The notes beneath the pieces are model-generated. The model saw only the letters and a program-made list of their open reading frames with translations. It was not told the DNA's origin and made no database searches. A stretch of 64,000 nt of DNA from assembly GCA_001557505.1 (NCBI GenBank), contig LSAX01000007.1:3492504-3556503 (forward strand), in the 5' to 3' direction. Made by a program: the position numbers and the translations under genes. Below are positions 1 through 11,532 of the stretch, one piece after another. The stretch is from Reticulascus tulasneorum (taxonomy: Eukaryota > Ascomycota > Sordariomycetes > Glomerellales > Reticulascaceae). Numbering within the stretch: the stretch's first letter is position 1; each line of letters opens with the position of its first letter.

Positions 1-1878
1 ATACTTCTTCGTTGGACAGATCTCAGCAGACGCAGGCCATGCAATTGTCGATAACATTCAAGCTGGCGGGACAGTACAAGCCAACTTTCCCGAATCACCA
101 TATCCATACCCATGGGTCGGCATAGATATTAGCACTGCCGGTCTTCCCGACTCCTACACTACCATAGGACCGACCTACGATCTATACCAGAAGCCGGATA
201 TTGCAGCCCCGGGAGGTAACATATTCTCTACTTACTTGGATGGGCGCTATAGAGTTCTAAGCGGCACATCCATGTCGACACCATATGTAGCCGGGATTGC
301 TGCCCTCTATATTGGCCTAAATGGTGGCAGAGCAGTGCATGGAACCGCGTTGGGCAAAAGGCTAGCGGCACGAATCCTGTCATCAGGAGCATCTGTCCCA
401 TGGTTTGATGATACCGTCGAAACCGACACTGGTATTCCAAGAGACTGGGGTTTCCGAGCTAGTACAGCCCAAGTCGGAAACGGTCTCGTTAATGCTTTGA
501 AGGTCCTGCATTATGATACAGAACTGTCTTTCACGAAGTTCCATCTCAACGATACACATAACTTCAATCGATACCAGAAAGTCGATATCACCAACAACGG
601 GGAGAAACCAATAATTTACACCTTTGGCTTTGAAGCTGCTGGTGGCTTTGAAGCGTTCGGGTATAGCGATAGGTTCGAAGATTACGTGCCTTTGGAGTTC
701 GTTGATTTGATACCGACTGCGATGGTTCCGAAGGTCACTCTGCCCGGTGGCACTTTCAAAGTAAAGCCTGGAGAGACCAAGACGGCACAGTAAGTTTCAT
801 CACATGTGGAAAAGAAAAACCAGATTAGTCACTAATGGTCAAAAGGTTCAATTTCAAGTATCCCGAAGGCCTAAATGGGAAAAATCTTCCGATATATAGC
901 GGTAAAGTGCTTATCAAAGGGGATAATGGAGAGCAACTTTCCGTGCCTTATATTGGTATGGAACCCTAGACATCGTCCCATAATGGCTGCAAAATTGGCA
1001 TAGTAAGAGTGGCTAATCAAAATGACAGGGGCTGGCTCGAATCTTAAGAAGGATATTCGCCCAGTCGAGCAAGGCTTCCCTTACGGGACTCTTGGCGTAA
1101 ATGACACACTTTACTCATTTCCCATGCAGAACAAACCGTAAGTGGAGTCCTATTATTCAGATCATACTCGCTAACATGCTAAGGTGGACGATGAATATGT
1201 CATGGACTTCCCAAGACTTTCCGCGAATGACGACGAAGTTTTCGTTCGGCGCCAAACAAGTTCGCTGGGATGTAAGTCTAAGTACCCATATTGTAAGCTC
1301 GTCGGATTCAGAATCACGCTGACTAACCGTGCTTCGGTGCTTGTAGTTCTTCAAAGTTGGGTATACGGACCGAGATTGGAAATACCCACCAGTAGTCGGT
1401 GAGAGCAAATTTGTTGGTGCGGCAGCTCTCTGGTATTCGCATGCGTTCCACGGGACAGGGAATGACTGGTCTGATTTATTCGACGAGACTGTTGACGACA
1501 TTGACGACACGTATACCACACCGATATTCAACAACATCCGCAATATGGATCATGTCCCATTCCCAACCTACTACTGGATGGGAAAGCTGGCAGACGGAAC
1601 GTGGATCACCCCAGGGAAATACATGTGAGTTCATTACCTACGCTTCTTCTCAACCTTTATCTTTTTACGGCAAGCGTACCTTGTGTATCAGCATATTACC
1701 AGGAGTGACGATATTAACGAATGAGTTTGCTAATGTGTCTTCGCCATGTACTAGATCCCGAATCGCTTACCTCAATCCATTTGGAGACCCAACCCATGCG
1801 GATAATTGGCTGACGCAAACGATACAGATCGAAGTTGCAAGCCTTCCAAATATCCCTCATTCAAAGCGTAACGATTAG
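1..1878 (+). CDS. Subtilisin-like serine protease (S8), 3' part, cut by window edge
   Basis: C-terminal 498 residues of a secreted-type subtilase; the Asp and His of the triad lie beyond the left edge. The Ser motif GTSMSTPYVAG is at about 266-298, preceded by KPDIAAPGG, and a long Fn3-like C-terminal domain follows. Proposed exons are 1-789, 846-955, 1029-1137, 1184-1271, 1347-1624 and 1755-1878. All five introns have GT..AG ends and the exons keep one frame to the TAG at 1876-1878. It is a clear paralogue of the complete gene at 11533-14376 on the other strand: PIYSGK, GKLA[ND]GT, ITPGKY, SDNW and ADNW blocks align. The copy here has four introns in this region that the paralogue lacks. The role inferred from the family (vpr-type S8A proteases) is extracellular protein degradation. 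Start and signal peptide cannot be seen. Confidence 0.9.
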
Positions 1879-2483
1879 AGAAGCTCATAAAGTAGAGCTC
1901 TATGTTGCGAATATAGAGATGCATGTCGGGTCAGACCTAAGGCAGAAGTAAATAGGTAGATTGGTTTGCGCTTGGGTAGGAGAAGGCTTTAGACGAACTG
2001 TTGTATGATAGGAGTACTTTCTAGGCTGAGACGATTTAAATATAACTGTCAGTTTAGACGTACGCAAGGTTGACAATTTGAGCCAATTCCTGCGGTGATT
2101 AGGTAGCCAGTTGCATCCTATTTACTGCGAAAGCTTGTGGAGACGGATGTAAAAAGAACCCAACTGAAGCAAATGAACTAAAAACACCTGTTCTATGTTT
2201 CCTAGGTACAAACCCCTCCATCAGTGCTAGCCCTTTTATGATAATGGGCTACCAGCTCCTCCAGCTTATTCCAATAGAAAATGGCAACCTACTAATGTCA
2301 GTTCTCATGTCATCAATAATTTGCCGCGCGATGATTTGTCGTACATAAAACTAGCTTCAGCCCATCGAACTTATGTGTGAAGCCAAGAATAATTATCTTA
2401 ATATATCTCTAACTAGCTATTTATCCCAATAGTTTCTCTGCAAACAAATAGCCTACCTTAGAGTACACTCCATATTAGTCACA
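1879..2483. other. Intergenic, nothing recognised
   Basis: Convergent space between the subtilase and the S33 hydrolase. It is moderately AT-rich, with no ORF showing a recognisable motif and no obvious repeat. Confidence 0.5.
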
Positions 2484-4578
2484 TTAGTCTCCAAACAAGT
2501 AGGCAACTACTTGTTCTCGAAGACCTTTCCATGCTTTCTTCATCACCATATCCTCAAGACTTAAATCTCCAGCTCGCAATGAGCTATCAAGGTGCTGCTG
2601 CCATGGCCGTTCGTCCGCCTCGCACACCTTCCAGTCTCCTGTCAAAGAATCCATATCAGTTATCACAGGTGGTGGAGGGGTGTCTCCCTCAAGAAGGTAC
2701 GCTCTGATTGCTCGTAGCGTACATCGTGATGTGGCTGCGTATGTACAGTGGCCTTCTGATTTCTGTTCAATAAGTGCGGCGTTTCGAAACCGCAGGGCCA
2801 TAGTTAGAGCATTTTTGAAGGGTGTAGAGGGATCATGAGTATTGCCAATGAATAGGAGGGGGAACGACGTGTTAATCAGTTTAGGTGGTCGAGATAAGGT
2901 CCAAGTCGGGAACTCGGAAGGCGTGATAGACCAACCGTTGCATTTAAATGTGACCGCTAGCCAGACATTTGCGAATGTCGATAATTGCGACATGGCTTTG
3001 TGAGCATGTCTAATATCGGAATGACTCTCGTTCATCTAAAAGGCAGATTAGTTAACTCGTTCCATTTGTTATGAAACCCGTTGAAGTCTCACTAGTTTCA
3101 ACTTATCGGAGCATGACAATGCATGACCGCCATCGTCGGGAAAATCCCAAAAAGAGGTGCTACGGTCGGCCGCATTACACATTCCAGGTAGGTCCATTGC
3201 TTTAAAGTAATCGGCAAGTCGTTCCCAGTCTTCTTTGTAAATTATGTTAAGGAGTCGACCGAGTCTTGGAAAGTTCCCCACTGGAACATACAGCATACTG
3301 AATATACGAGCCTTGACGGAGGCAGCCGTAACGAGCACCGGTTGCATTCCCTCAGGCTCCACGAACGCGATCGGCGAATCTTCTAAGGAGCTAAGTATGG
3401 CATCATACCGCTGTTCAATGTGGGCGACCTTGTCGTTTGGCCTGTAGAAGTCACATCTCTCCCGGGCCTGGTGGCAGTATCGAAAGAACTGGTGGAGAAC
3501 CTCGTCGGTATCACGGAGGTTAGAAACCCAGAACGGCGCAACGCTTTCGTCGGCATCCACCACGCCATCGAGAATAAGTCTTCCTACGCGTCCTGGGAAC
3601 ATGGCCGCAAAGGTAGCGCCAAGGAATGTCCCGTAAGAAAATCCCCAATATACAAGTTTGCCCCTCAATGCCTCCTCGGAGCCCTGATCCATCATGGCTG
3701 TGTCGGACCATCTCCAATGGTCCCAGGCGTCAACCACTCGAAGCATGTCTCTGGCTGTATGAGTACTGCCAAGATAGGGGAACACACTTCCGGCGCCGAG
3801 CTTTTCGTGCATCTTTTTGCACAGCTGGGAGATGGCCCGGACTTGGACATCCAGCAAGCTGATGCCAGAATTGCCACTCTTGATAGAATCAGCGCCACTA
3901 CTCCCGGCTTCCCAAGTTCTACGATGAAGGAACCCTGTCCAGACGCCCTTTCTTGAGTCTCTAGTCGGCGGTCTGGCCCAACAATCTGCCCTGGGGGTGG
4001 TAGATCCAATTCCACGTGGGTCAAAGCCGATGATGTCTTGGTCGGGTCCGACAACTTCCCGTAAGTAATCTCCAGCGGCGAGAACGAACTCAACACCTGA
4101 GATTCCAGGCCCTCCCGGATTAACTAAAAGGGGAGAGGGTGAGAATTGAGATGGACGAGTGTGGTTCTTCCCGGGGTGCATGAGTAGCGCGATGTGGACC
4201 TTTGGCTGATGAGGTGATAATCCGGGTTCCTGGCGAGATTCCATTGGAACAGTCAATCGAGCACACTGATAGGTTGGTTTGAACTGTTTGAAGCAAGGAT
4301 ACCAATGAAGCTGTGGACTAGGCGGGATCTATTTATATATATATGAGTGCCATACCAGATAATAAGAATATCAAGTAACCACCTACATCTTCAAACGTAT
4401 AATCAAGCTGGGGGTGGCTATGGCGCTGTGAGATGCTTACGTGATAGAACAGCACTCCTCGGAGACGGACGAGAACAAAAACCAGTACAACAAGGGCAAT
4501 AAACGGTCTCTTAGAGAGACTCAAGTCCTTGTCTCGATCTGCCTTATCTGCGTATCTAGGCACATTATCAGAATCCAT
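2484..4578 (-). CDS. Membrane-anchored alpha/beta hydrolase, peptidase S33 / TAP-like
   Basis: 653-residue model with exons 4578-4387, 4310-3093 and 3035-2484 (introns of 76 and 57 bp, GT..AG). The N-terminus has a hydrophilic stretch and then one hydrophobic segment (about residues 24-40, [11 protein letters not shown] core), suggesting a type II membrane anchor. The spliced sequence then reads CARLTVP, the oxyanion-loop motif [17 protein letters not shown], the nucleophile elbow GFSYGT, the acid in NTHDPSTP and the His in EGHC, followed by a TAP-like C-terminal domain. This order is typical of fungal tripeptidyl-aminopeptidase-like S33 hydrolases. Without the first intron the CARLTVP exon would have no in-frame start. 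An ATG 42 bases upstream (4620) is an alternative start. Substrate unknown; peptide release or ester cleavage are both possible. Confidence 0.85.
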
Positions 4579-5420
4579 ATTAAAAGAGGGTTTTGTATTT
4601 CTGATGGGCTTTCGTAACAATACAATAAAAAGAGCTAGATAAACACTGAATTGCGGGGGTTTCTGTTTATTTATAATACCTTAGGTACCTTACCGAACAG
4701 CTTACCCAGCAAAAACATTATTCCCAGACATGTCATGGGTCTGTCGGCTAAATACCAACAATCATGCGACTGGTCACATACTATCCCCTCGAGTGCGAAT
4801 GGACTCCACACAGAGGTACCAAGCAGCTGAGGGATATTGGCCAATGACAACTTAACAGGTCAATCACTCCTACAGGGCATTTAGCGGGCTCGGTCACTGA
4901 AAGACCATGTAATTCCCGGGAAATACAGAGCATTTATAGGGTCTCTGCCGTTGGCAATAACGCATTTTAGCGCGGAGCATGGTGTGGGGCGAATACGTCA
5001 GTGGAATCCATCCGCACCTGAGGGGATACGGGAGCACGTTGATAAGATGGGTTCTATTGGGTCGGAGCGTATCTTCTATAGGTAATAAATGTAGGTGCCT
5101 GACATGTACCATACCAGACAGATAAGTAACATCAAAGAGGTTTAGCAAAAGTAAAGGAGAATTGAGTTTAATTGTTCTGCCTAGCTCTACTCAATAAAGA
5201 GTATCTAGTGAATGAAATAGACGCAAACAAGCGAGCAAAGAAGGGGACGTTAATAGACTTTGAAATAAACACTGACAAGCACCACACAGCTAATAAACCT
5301 GTTAGGATACCTGTCTTCCTGAAGATACCATCTTAATGAAATAAGACACAACCCTTTCGGTAATCCATCTAGGACTAACACTGAAACATCGAACTAGATC
5401 ATCATCCCTGACCAGTCGTC
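4579..5420. other. Intergenic, nothing recognised
   Basis: Upstream of the S33 hydrolase and downstream of the small secreted gene. Open frames here are short and show no signal peptide or family motif. Confidence 0.5.
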
Positions 5421-5912
5421 CTAAAGGCACTTATACCACACGGTACAGAGCATAGGTCCGGTGCAGACGGTCTGCCACCACGTACAGTCACATTGGATGC
5501 AGTATTGAGCCTTAATTCCGCCGCAAAGTTGCTGACAGCCAACCTGGCGACTCTCGAGAACACCGAGTCCACGCTCCTCACTGCCAGGGAGAAACTCAAT
5601 CCCCTGTGTACCACTGCCATCACTAAGTATCTTGCCGATGAATTCGTTGTATGTGTCGGGGTGCAGTGTTGCGAAGCTGCTATGGGGGCTAGCGTCGGTG
5701 AATACACAGACACCGTCTGCTGTAACACCGTAGATGCCGGTAGGACCAATGAAAGGGAGCTCTGGCATAGGGGTAGCTTGGAAGGAGTCGTAGTTGAGCT
5801 CGGTGCAGTTGGCGGTCACTTTTTCCCAGACGCTAGACATTGCGAGGGCGCCTTGTGAGAGGACGAGGGCGGCAGAGGCGGCCTGCAAAGTACCGTGGAG
5901 TTTGAACAACAT
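5421..5912 (-). CDS. Small secreted Cys-rich protein, unknown function
   Basis: 163 residues, no intron. The ATG at 5912 is chosen over an upstream in-frame one (6020) because it opens directly into a signal-peptide-like stretch (MLFKLHG, hydrophobic core AASAALVLSQGALA). The middle is acidic and lacks repeats. The last 40 residues are dense in cysteine and tryptophan (CQQLCGG, CIQCDCTWW, MLCTVWYKC), consistent with a disulfide-stabilised secreted domain. I do not recognise the family. Size, signal peptide and Cys-rich end would make it an effector candidate in a plant- or insect-associated fungus, but this is inference only. It stands alone between two non-coding stretches. Confidence 0.65.
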   Translation of the reverse strand: MLFKLHGTLQAASAALVLSQGALAMSSVWEKVTANCTELNYDSFQATPMPELPFIGPTGIYGVTADGVCVFTDASPHSSFATLHPDTYNEFIGKILSDGSGTQGIEFLPGSEERGLGVLESRQVGCQQLCGGIKAQYCIQCDCTWWQTVCTGPMLCTVWYKCL

Positions 5913-8900
5913 GGTTTTGAGGTAGGAAGGTAAATATGAATTGGAATTTGATGGTGGCTCTGATGGCGGTGTAGGCGGAATTCTGACCGAACTTGGTTCT
6001 TGATCGCAGTAACCCGCCATTCATGTGGGCTTGCCTCTCTTCTTTAATGCTAAACCTCGACCCGCCGCTGCCCCTTGTGGAAGTACATAATACTACTTTA
6101 GCCGCCTCTTTGCAGACGGTATCACGTATAATTAGACACTACTTGATAAACGGCACCGAAAATACCAATTGCTCAGTTGTGTTACTTGCCTCTCTGCTGT
6201 GCGACAAGCCTCCCACTTTATTGTTATAACATCATTACCAACGGTGGTGGTTTATTGAAGGTTTCACAACAGAAGCGATATAGCTGCAGATCGGATACGG
6301 TTCAAGTGGGATGGCCGACATGGTGTATGGGCGGGATAATCAGCCGCAGCCGCACACGTATATGAGTGTGCAGCTTGAACGAACCAACATGCATGGAATT
6401 GCAGTCCAACCCGCCCATATAAGACAATTTTCTAACAAGTCAGTCATCGCCAAGCTGAGTTCTAAACAATGGTGATCCAATAGGATAATTTCCCGTTTGA
6501 CCATCATAATTCTAAAAGCCACTACGGCCCCACACATTCACAACAGCGAGACTTGGGATCTACCAACAATTTGATTAAGTAGCCATCAGAATGTCACAGA
6601 CCTAGCCGCGAAAACCGGATCAACGACTCGATTCGTTATTTTTCCTGTAGATAAGATATTCCCGTCCTTAGCCAACCAACAATCACTTGCAGGTGATTCT
6701 CGTATCTAATGCCTAATTTGGAAGGAAGTCTTGGTAAGTGCTCTGGTAAGACGTAGATAGTAGCGGAATACCCGGTCGTTGGTTCAGAATGACCGTAGTT
6801 AATGAGGGCCAATGAAAACGAATAAAGGTCCAGCGGGTCGTCTTGCCGGTGGCCGTCGCCCGCTTTAGGGAGGTCTAACTTGCAGTATCACACACCTACT
6901 AGTACTAGTTGCGAGTTACCCCTACCCGGTTCTGTGACATTTTTGTAGTCGAAGTACATCATGGTCCTCGAGCCTCCAATCCCAATCTCAGCAGGATAAC
7001 AATGAGGCCATCAATCTGCCGCATCGATGGATGCTACCCTTCCTAGTCATTCCTTCACTCGAGGTGGCTCGACGACTTCACGGCAGATCGAGCTTCTATT
7101 AAGGCACCACTTATCTCTAGCTTGCTGGTTGACTGGCAAGCTAATCTATCTCTGCGTGTTATTCCGAATCCAGAGATAACCCCGTCCTTAGTCAGACAAT
7201 AGGCCTCGTTATGTATATGTGTATCAATCGACATAGTTGTTAGGCCCATTCTAGAATGGTATCCTCTTTCCTACATGACCAGGACTAGATTGTTCTAGTG
7301 TGTATTTTCTCATTGGCTTAGGTGGTTTTAGTAGACCAACCACAGGTAGGAACAGCGATTCTTCCGGTCATTGTCCAGAACGATTGTAATAGGGCCATTG
7401 CAATTGACAGAGGTCTAGCGGATCTTCTAGCCGGAAGCCGTCACCCGCCTTGGAGACGCCGAGTCTTTGGTTTTACCATGCATTAACGAGTCAAGATGTA
7501 ACGAATAAGAGTTCATTACCCAGCATGGCTATTCTATATGAACGTATTGTAGATAGTTGTGTGGGTGTGTAAGTATGCAGATGAAAGGGATCATCTCATA
7601 AGGAGCAAAGGAAGCTCCCCGCCGTTCCATGGATGACCGGCATACGATACCAGCTCTTGACCAACCGCCGAGACGTGAGTTACGTCCAAGTCGATCAAGC
7701 GGCCCATCGTGATGTAAGGCCAAACGCGGCCATGGACGAACAACAAGCTTCCTCTAATAAAACTATAAATAATCTTCCTCGCTTATCTTTTGCCTTATCC
7801 ATTCTACTTCGCCACATCATGTCCGGTCTTTCGTTGGTCATATGCCGTTCACATTCAGTTAATACTCACCTGCACCCGCGTCTTGTTTCGCTGTTAAACA
7901 GCCTCCTAGATCTGTGCTTCGCGCATGCAAAGATCGCATTTTCTCTCCACCCTCTTCGAATCCGATTCGCATCAGATTTGGTCTTACGCCCGTCTGTCTC
8001 CCTTCCAACACTACCGCGCCGGCAATCTGGCCCGTCAATATATTGCACCATCTATTCGCCTTGGTGCTCTTAACTAACCGTCTAGTACCTGATCACTTAC
8101 CTCTCGCTGCCTACGACCTAGAAGACGACGGCCGCATCATATCTGTCGCCGTCCCCATCACTATGTCTAGTCTCCTACACGTGCTAGAGTGCAAACGCTT
8201 TTGAGGGCATCTATGCGCAGATAGACGTAAGCAGCGGGCTATACCAGTGCACAAGTGGGATGGGAATGCCTCAAGCACACCGTGTCAATGCTCTCCGTGA
8301 CTGAGGCTTCAGTTTCACATGTGCACTGCGCCTGCTGCAGTGCGGGAAGCTTCTGACACCCACCGGTTCCGACTGGCCCATATAGAGCATTCCTTGCGCG
8401 CCATGAAACTCGAATCAGCTCCAGCTCACATATGATAATGCCCGGTCTTTCAGACGAGATTAGCTCTAGTTGGAGACGGGATTTTATAGCCGCTTGAGCA
8501 AAGGTGTGGAAGGTTTGGAGGGATGGACGGAGATGGTTCGGGTCTTAGTACATGAGGACATCCCATTGTTCTCGAGAAATAGACAGCAAATAAGATCAAC
8601 ACCCGAGTGCGTCCTAAACGCCAGCGCGCCAATTTAAATACCGTGAACGCAAGACAATATTTTAGCGAATTGCCACGGGGCTAGCTGCAGTCCAATACTG
8701 GCAGTTGTAGGAAGGCGGTGAAAATGGCAGAATACACGTGACCAGTCTCTCCATCGTCTGACCCCAACGCACCATTTGCTTTGCAGGCCATCCCGACCGA
8801 CCTCGTGGAACATAGAGGTGAGTGCCCACAATGGCGGAGCGTGCATTAAGACAAGTCGACGCTACTCATATTTGAGCCAATTCTCACGCGGCCTGTCTCC

Positions 8901-8951
8901 ACCTAGTGGTCATCGATACTTGCAGGAATACGGCCAACATCGGATCCAGGA
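5913..8951. other. 3 kb gene-poor region
   Basis: No credible gene. The largest open frame (7633-8073, +) is pyrimidine-rich with no family motif. Part of the region is an old duplication, listed separately. Confidence 0.5.
6590..7480. repeat. Degenerate direct duplication, about 0.5 kb apart
   Basis: Two stretches share blocks in the same order. A CCCGTCCTTAG block occurs near 6662 and again near 7182. A GGTC(C/T)AGCGG..TCTTG/CT..CCGG..GCCGTC(G/A)CCCGC block occurs near 6828 and again near 7410. Many differences are C/T or A/G transitions. The origin (old transposon, duplicated promoter) is not clear. Confidence 0.45.
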
Positions 8952-10777
8952 TTGACAATCGACGACGAACCGGCTCAAACCGGCAATATGAAGAATGCGC
9001 TGTGTCTTGCACGGGGGCGGAAACCAACAAGCTTCTTACTACGGCCTTCCATATGTATTGCACGGGTATGGCATAGGAGAACTTTTTTCGGCATAGGGGA
9101 GATCGTAGGGGTCCTCGCAAATCCCGCAGAAACTCTAAGACAACTCAAAGAGTCCAGAGAAATGTTGATCAAAGCTCGAGAGGATGCAGTGTTGAAGATT
9201 GAGAAGCAGAGCATTCCGAAGAAACACACATTTTTGCCACTACCGGGATTCCACGGTCGAAAAAACGAACAAGGCAGGTCTTTACTCGGATCACCTCTTT
9301 TTGTCAAGCTCGAGTACTAATCAGATCTTTGCAGCCTTGCTCAGAAAGATTCTTGGCGGAAATCCCCAGATGAACATCATCTATGGTGCAACGTCGGTTG
9401 GTAAAACGGCCCTATTGAGACAGGTTTTAGCACGCGATGACTTTTACGTCATCAAGTTTGACTTGCGGATAAGCGGTTTTGCAGATCTCCGGAGTCTGTA
9501 TATTGCCCTCTGCCAGCAGTTTAGAAGCGTTTTTGAAGAGGTAAGGGAATTTTTTTCAGCCCTATTGATGAACGCTGAATTGTTCGCAGATGCAGGATGA
9601 GGAGATGGACAAGCTAGCAATCACATTCAAGCACTTAATTCTCGACTTGGACGAGAAAAGCTCTGCAAATCCAACAGCTGAAGTTGCTGTGGCAGACCTG
9701 GCAGACCTTATGGAGACATTGCAATCTTGCCTGGTCAAGTATTGGGAATATGATCCCAAAGCGAAGCTAGAAGAGTTTAAACCAGAAGGTGTCGGAGTGG
9801 ACAAGACAGGCAGTGTAGAGCCTCAGCGAGCAAGAAAAGTTGAAGTTACGATCAACGGAGAGCCTGGGAACGATAGCCCCTCAGACCCAACGACGAACAA
9901 AGATGAAAAAAACAAGGGCGAAGACAAAGCGGACGAACACATATTCAAGAAGAGACCGATAGTGTTCTTTCTGGATGAAGCCCACAAACTTCCCGCACTG
10001 ATCAACGACCAATTGAGTCTGAAGGTATTTCTCGATACCCTACTCGTCCTCACGAAACAAGATCGACTTTGTCATGCGATCCTGTCAACCAGTGACAGCT
10101 TTTTCCAGCATTTCCTCCGATCCATGAATGTTGGTCATCACGCCCAGATACTAACCATAGGCGATTGCCCAAAAGAGGAAACATATCAGTTCTTCCGGGA
10201 TGAAATCATGCCCACCGTACCCGAAGACCTCAAGCCTCGCATAGACTTCGAAGAACTCTACGCCGCGTTCGGGGGAAAACTCAGCCACATTTCTGATTAC
10301 ACGAGTGCTTGGATCAACAAATCGGGCAAAGACATGACTCCCCTAAAGTCGGCAATCTTTACGCAAGCCTACACTCTCCTCCAGTTCCACCTCACAAACG
10401 AATCATTCGAGACGTACAGCCCACTGTCTACGTCAACAGCCTGGGCCAATGCCGAAGACACCGCGCAGTTCACGCGGAAGGATCTCATTTACGTTATGCA
10501 GAAACTTGTGGAACCGCCTTACTCATTACCCTACTTTGATCTTTGTAGGACAATCGGGACCTCGCAGACTGATGCCATGATCAAGACTAGAGTGCTGGAT
10601 TTGAGATGGACAAGGACTGTTAGTCCGGAGCAGGAGGGGATCGAAAGTGTCTGGAGCGAGGATGGGATCGAGAGACCGATCGTGCTGCCCATGACTAGGA
10701 TTGTTAGGAGAGCTATGGAAGTTGCTCTTAGGGAAGAGCGTGAGAGACCAGAGCAAGTGGATCAGTCTGCTCGGTAA
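8952..10777 (+). CDS. P-loop ATPase, AAA+/ATPase_2-like
   Basis: 571-residue model with exons 8952-9273, 9335-9540 and 9590-10777. The Walker A motif GATSVGKTALL is just after the first intron, and Walker B is VFFLDEAHKL. Between them lies an acidic, charged, low-complexity insert (about 9780-9945). An N-terminal block GIGEIVGVLANPAETL precedes PGFHGR, the usual lead-in to the nucleotide-binding fold in this kind of protein. The first intron is read as GC..AG (donor AAG|GCAGGT at 9274): only this keeps PGFHGRKNEQ joined in frame to the Walker A exon. The start could also be the ATG at 8988. No transmembrane segment or signal peptide. Cellular role unknown. Confidence 0.8.
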
Positions 10778-11532
10778 ATTGCGGCATACAAAACAAACTC
10801 TGTGGGATCGCATTTGTACGAACATCGAAGTCGCAATGTAGACCGGACAGCGCAGTATTTCTTAGGCCATTTTTGCATTTCTGCACTGTATCATTCCTAA
10901 AAGTTGAAGCTAGCTAGCCTTGCTGCACAGCTACCTCCTTGACTCAACACACGCACTTCAGACCAGCAGTCCTCCGCTAGGAGCCGTAGTATGGACACTT
11001 GATATAACCGAAGCCAACGATGTGGCAATACTTGATCCGGGTCTCATAGTCCACAATTAGACGAGGGATGTCCGGTATGAAAAGTCCATGCCTTTTCAGC
11101 ATATGCTCAAGACTCTCGTCCAGATCCACAGTCTTAAGATCTCAAAAGAAGACAGTGTGCAGGGTCAACTTCGACAGGCAACCAATCCAGGCAATCGCTA
11201 CGTTCTTCTAACGCCAAGGTCGAAATCTCATCTTCAATCGACATTTAAAAAGATGATGTGCATTATTACTCTGTGTTGTTTCAACGACAAGCAAGTATCT
11301 TCTCTATAGAGTTGTTTTGTCAGGGGAAATATACCCAAGTAACAGCTAAGGCCTCAGCATTATTTTCTCGTCTATATGCTTATCATAATCTATGAGTCAG
11401 AAACGTTTAAATGAGCCACTTATTTCAACCTTTGCTTGAAGAAAAAGTAAGAATTACATGTCAATTTTTGGCCACATTATCACACACTCTCGGCGCCGAC
11501 ATAGTAACTAACGAAGCGGTTTCTTGTTTGGG
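10778..11532. other. Intergenic, nothing recognised
   Basis: Convergent space between the ATPase and the second subtilase. Only short open frames without motifs are present. Confidence 0.5.

Noticed and set aside
7633..8073. 146-codon open frame on the plus strand
   Set aside because: Pyrimidine-rich, overlapping open frames on both strands, no motif, signal peptide or splice-supported extension.
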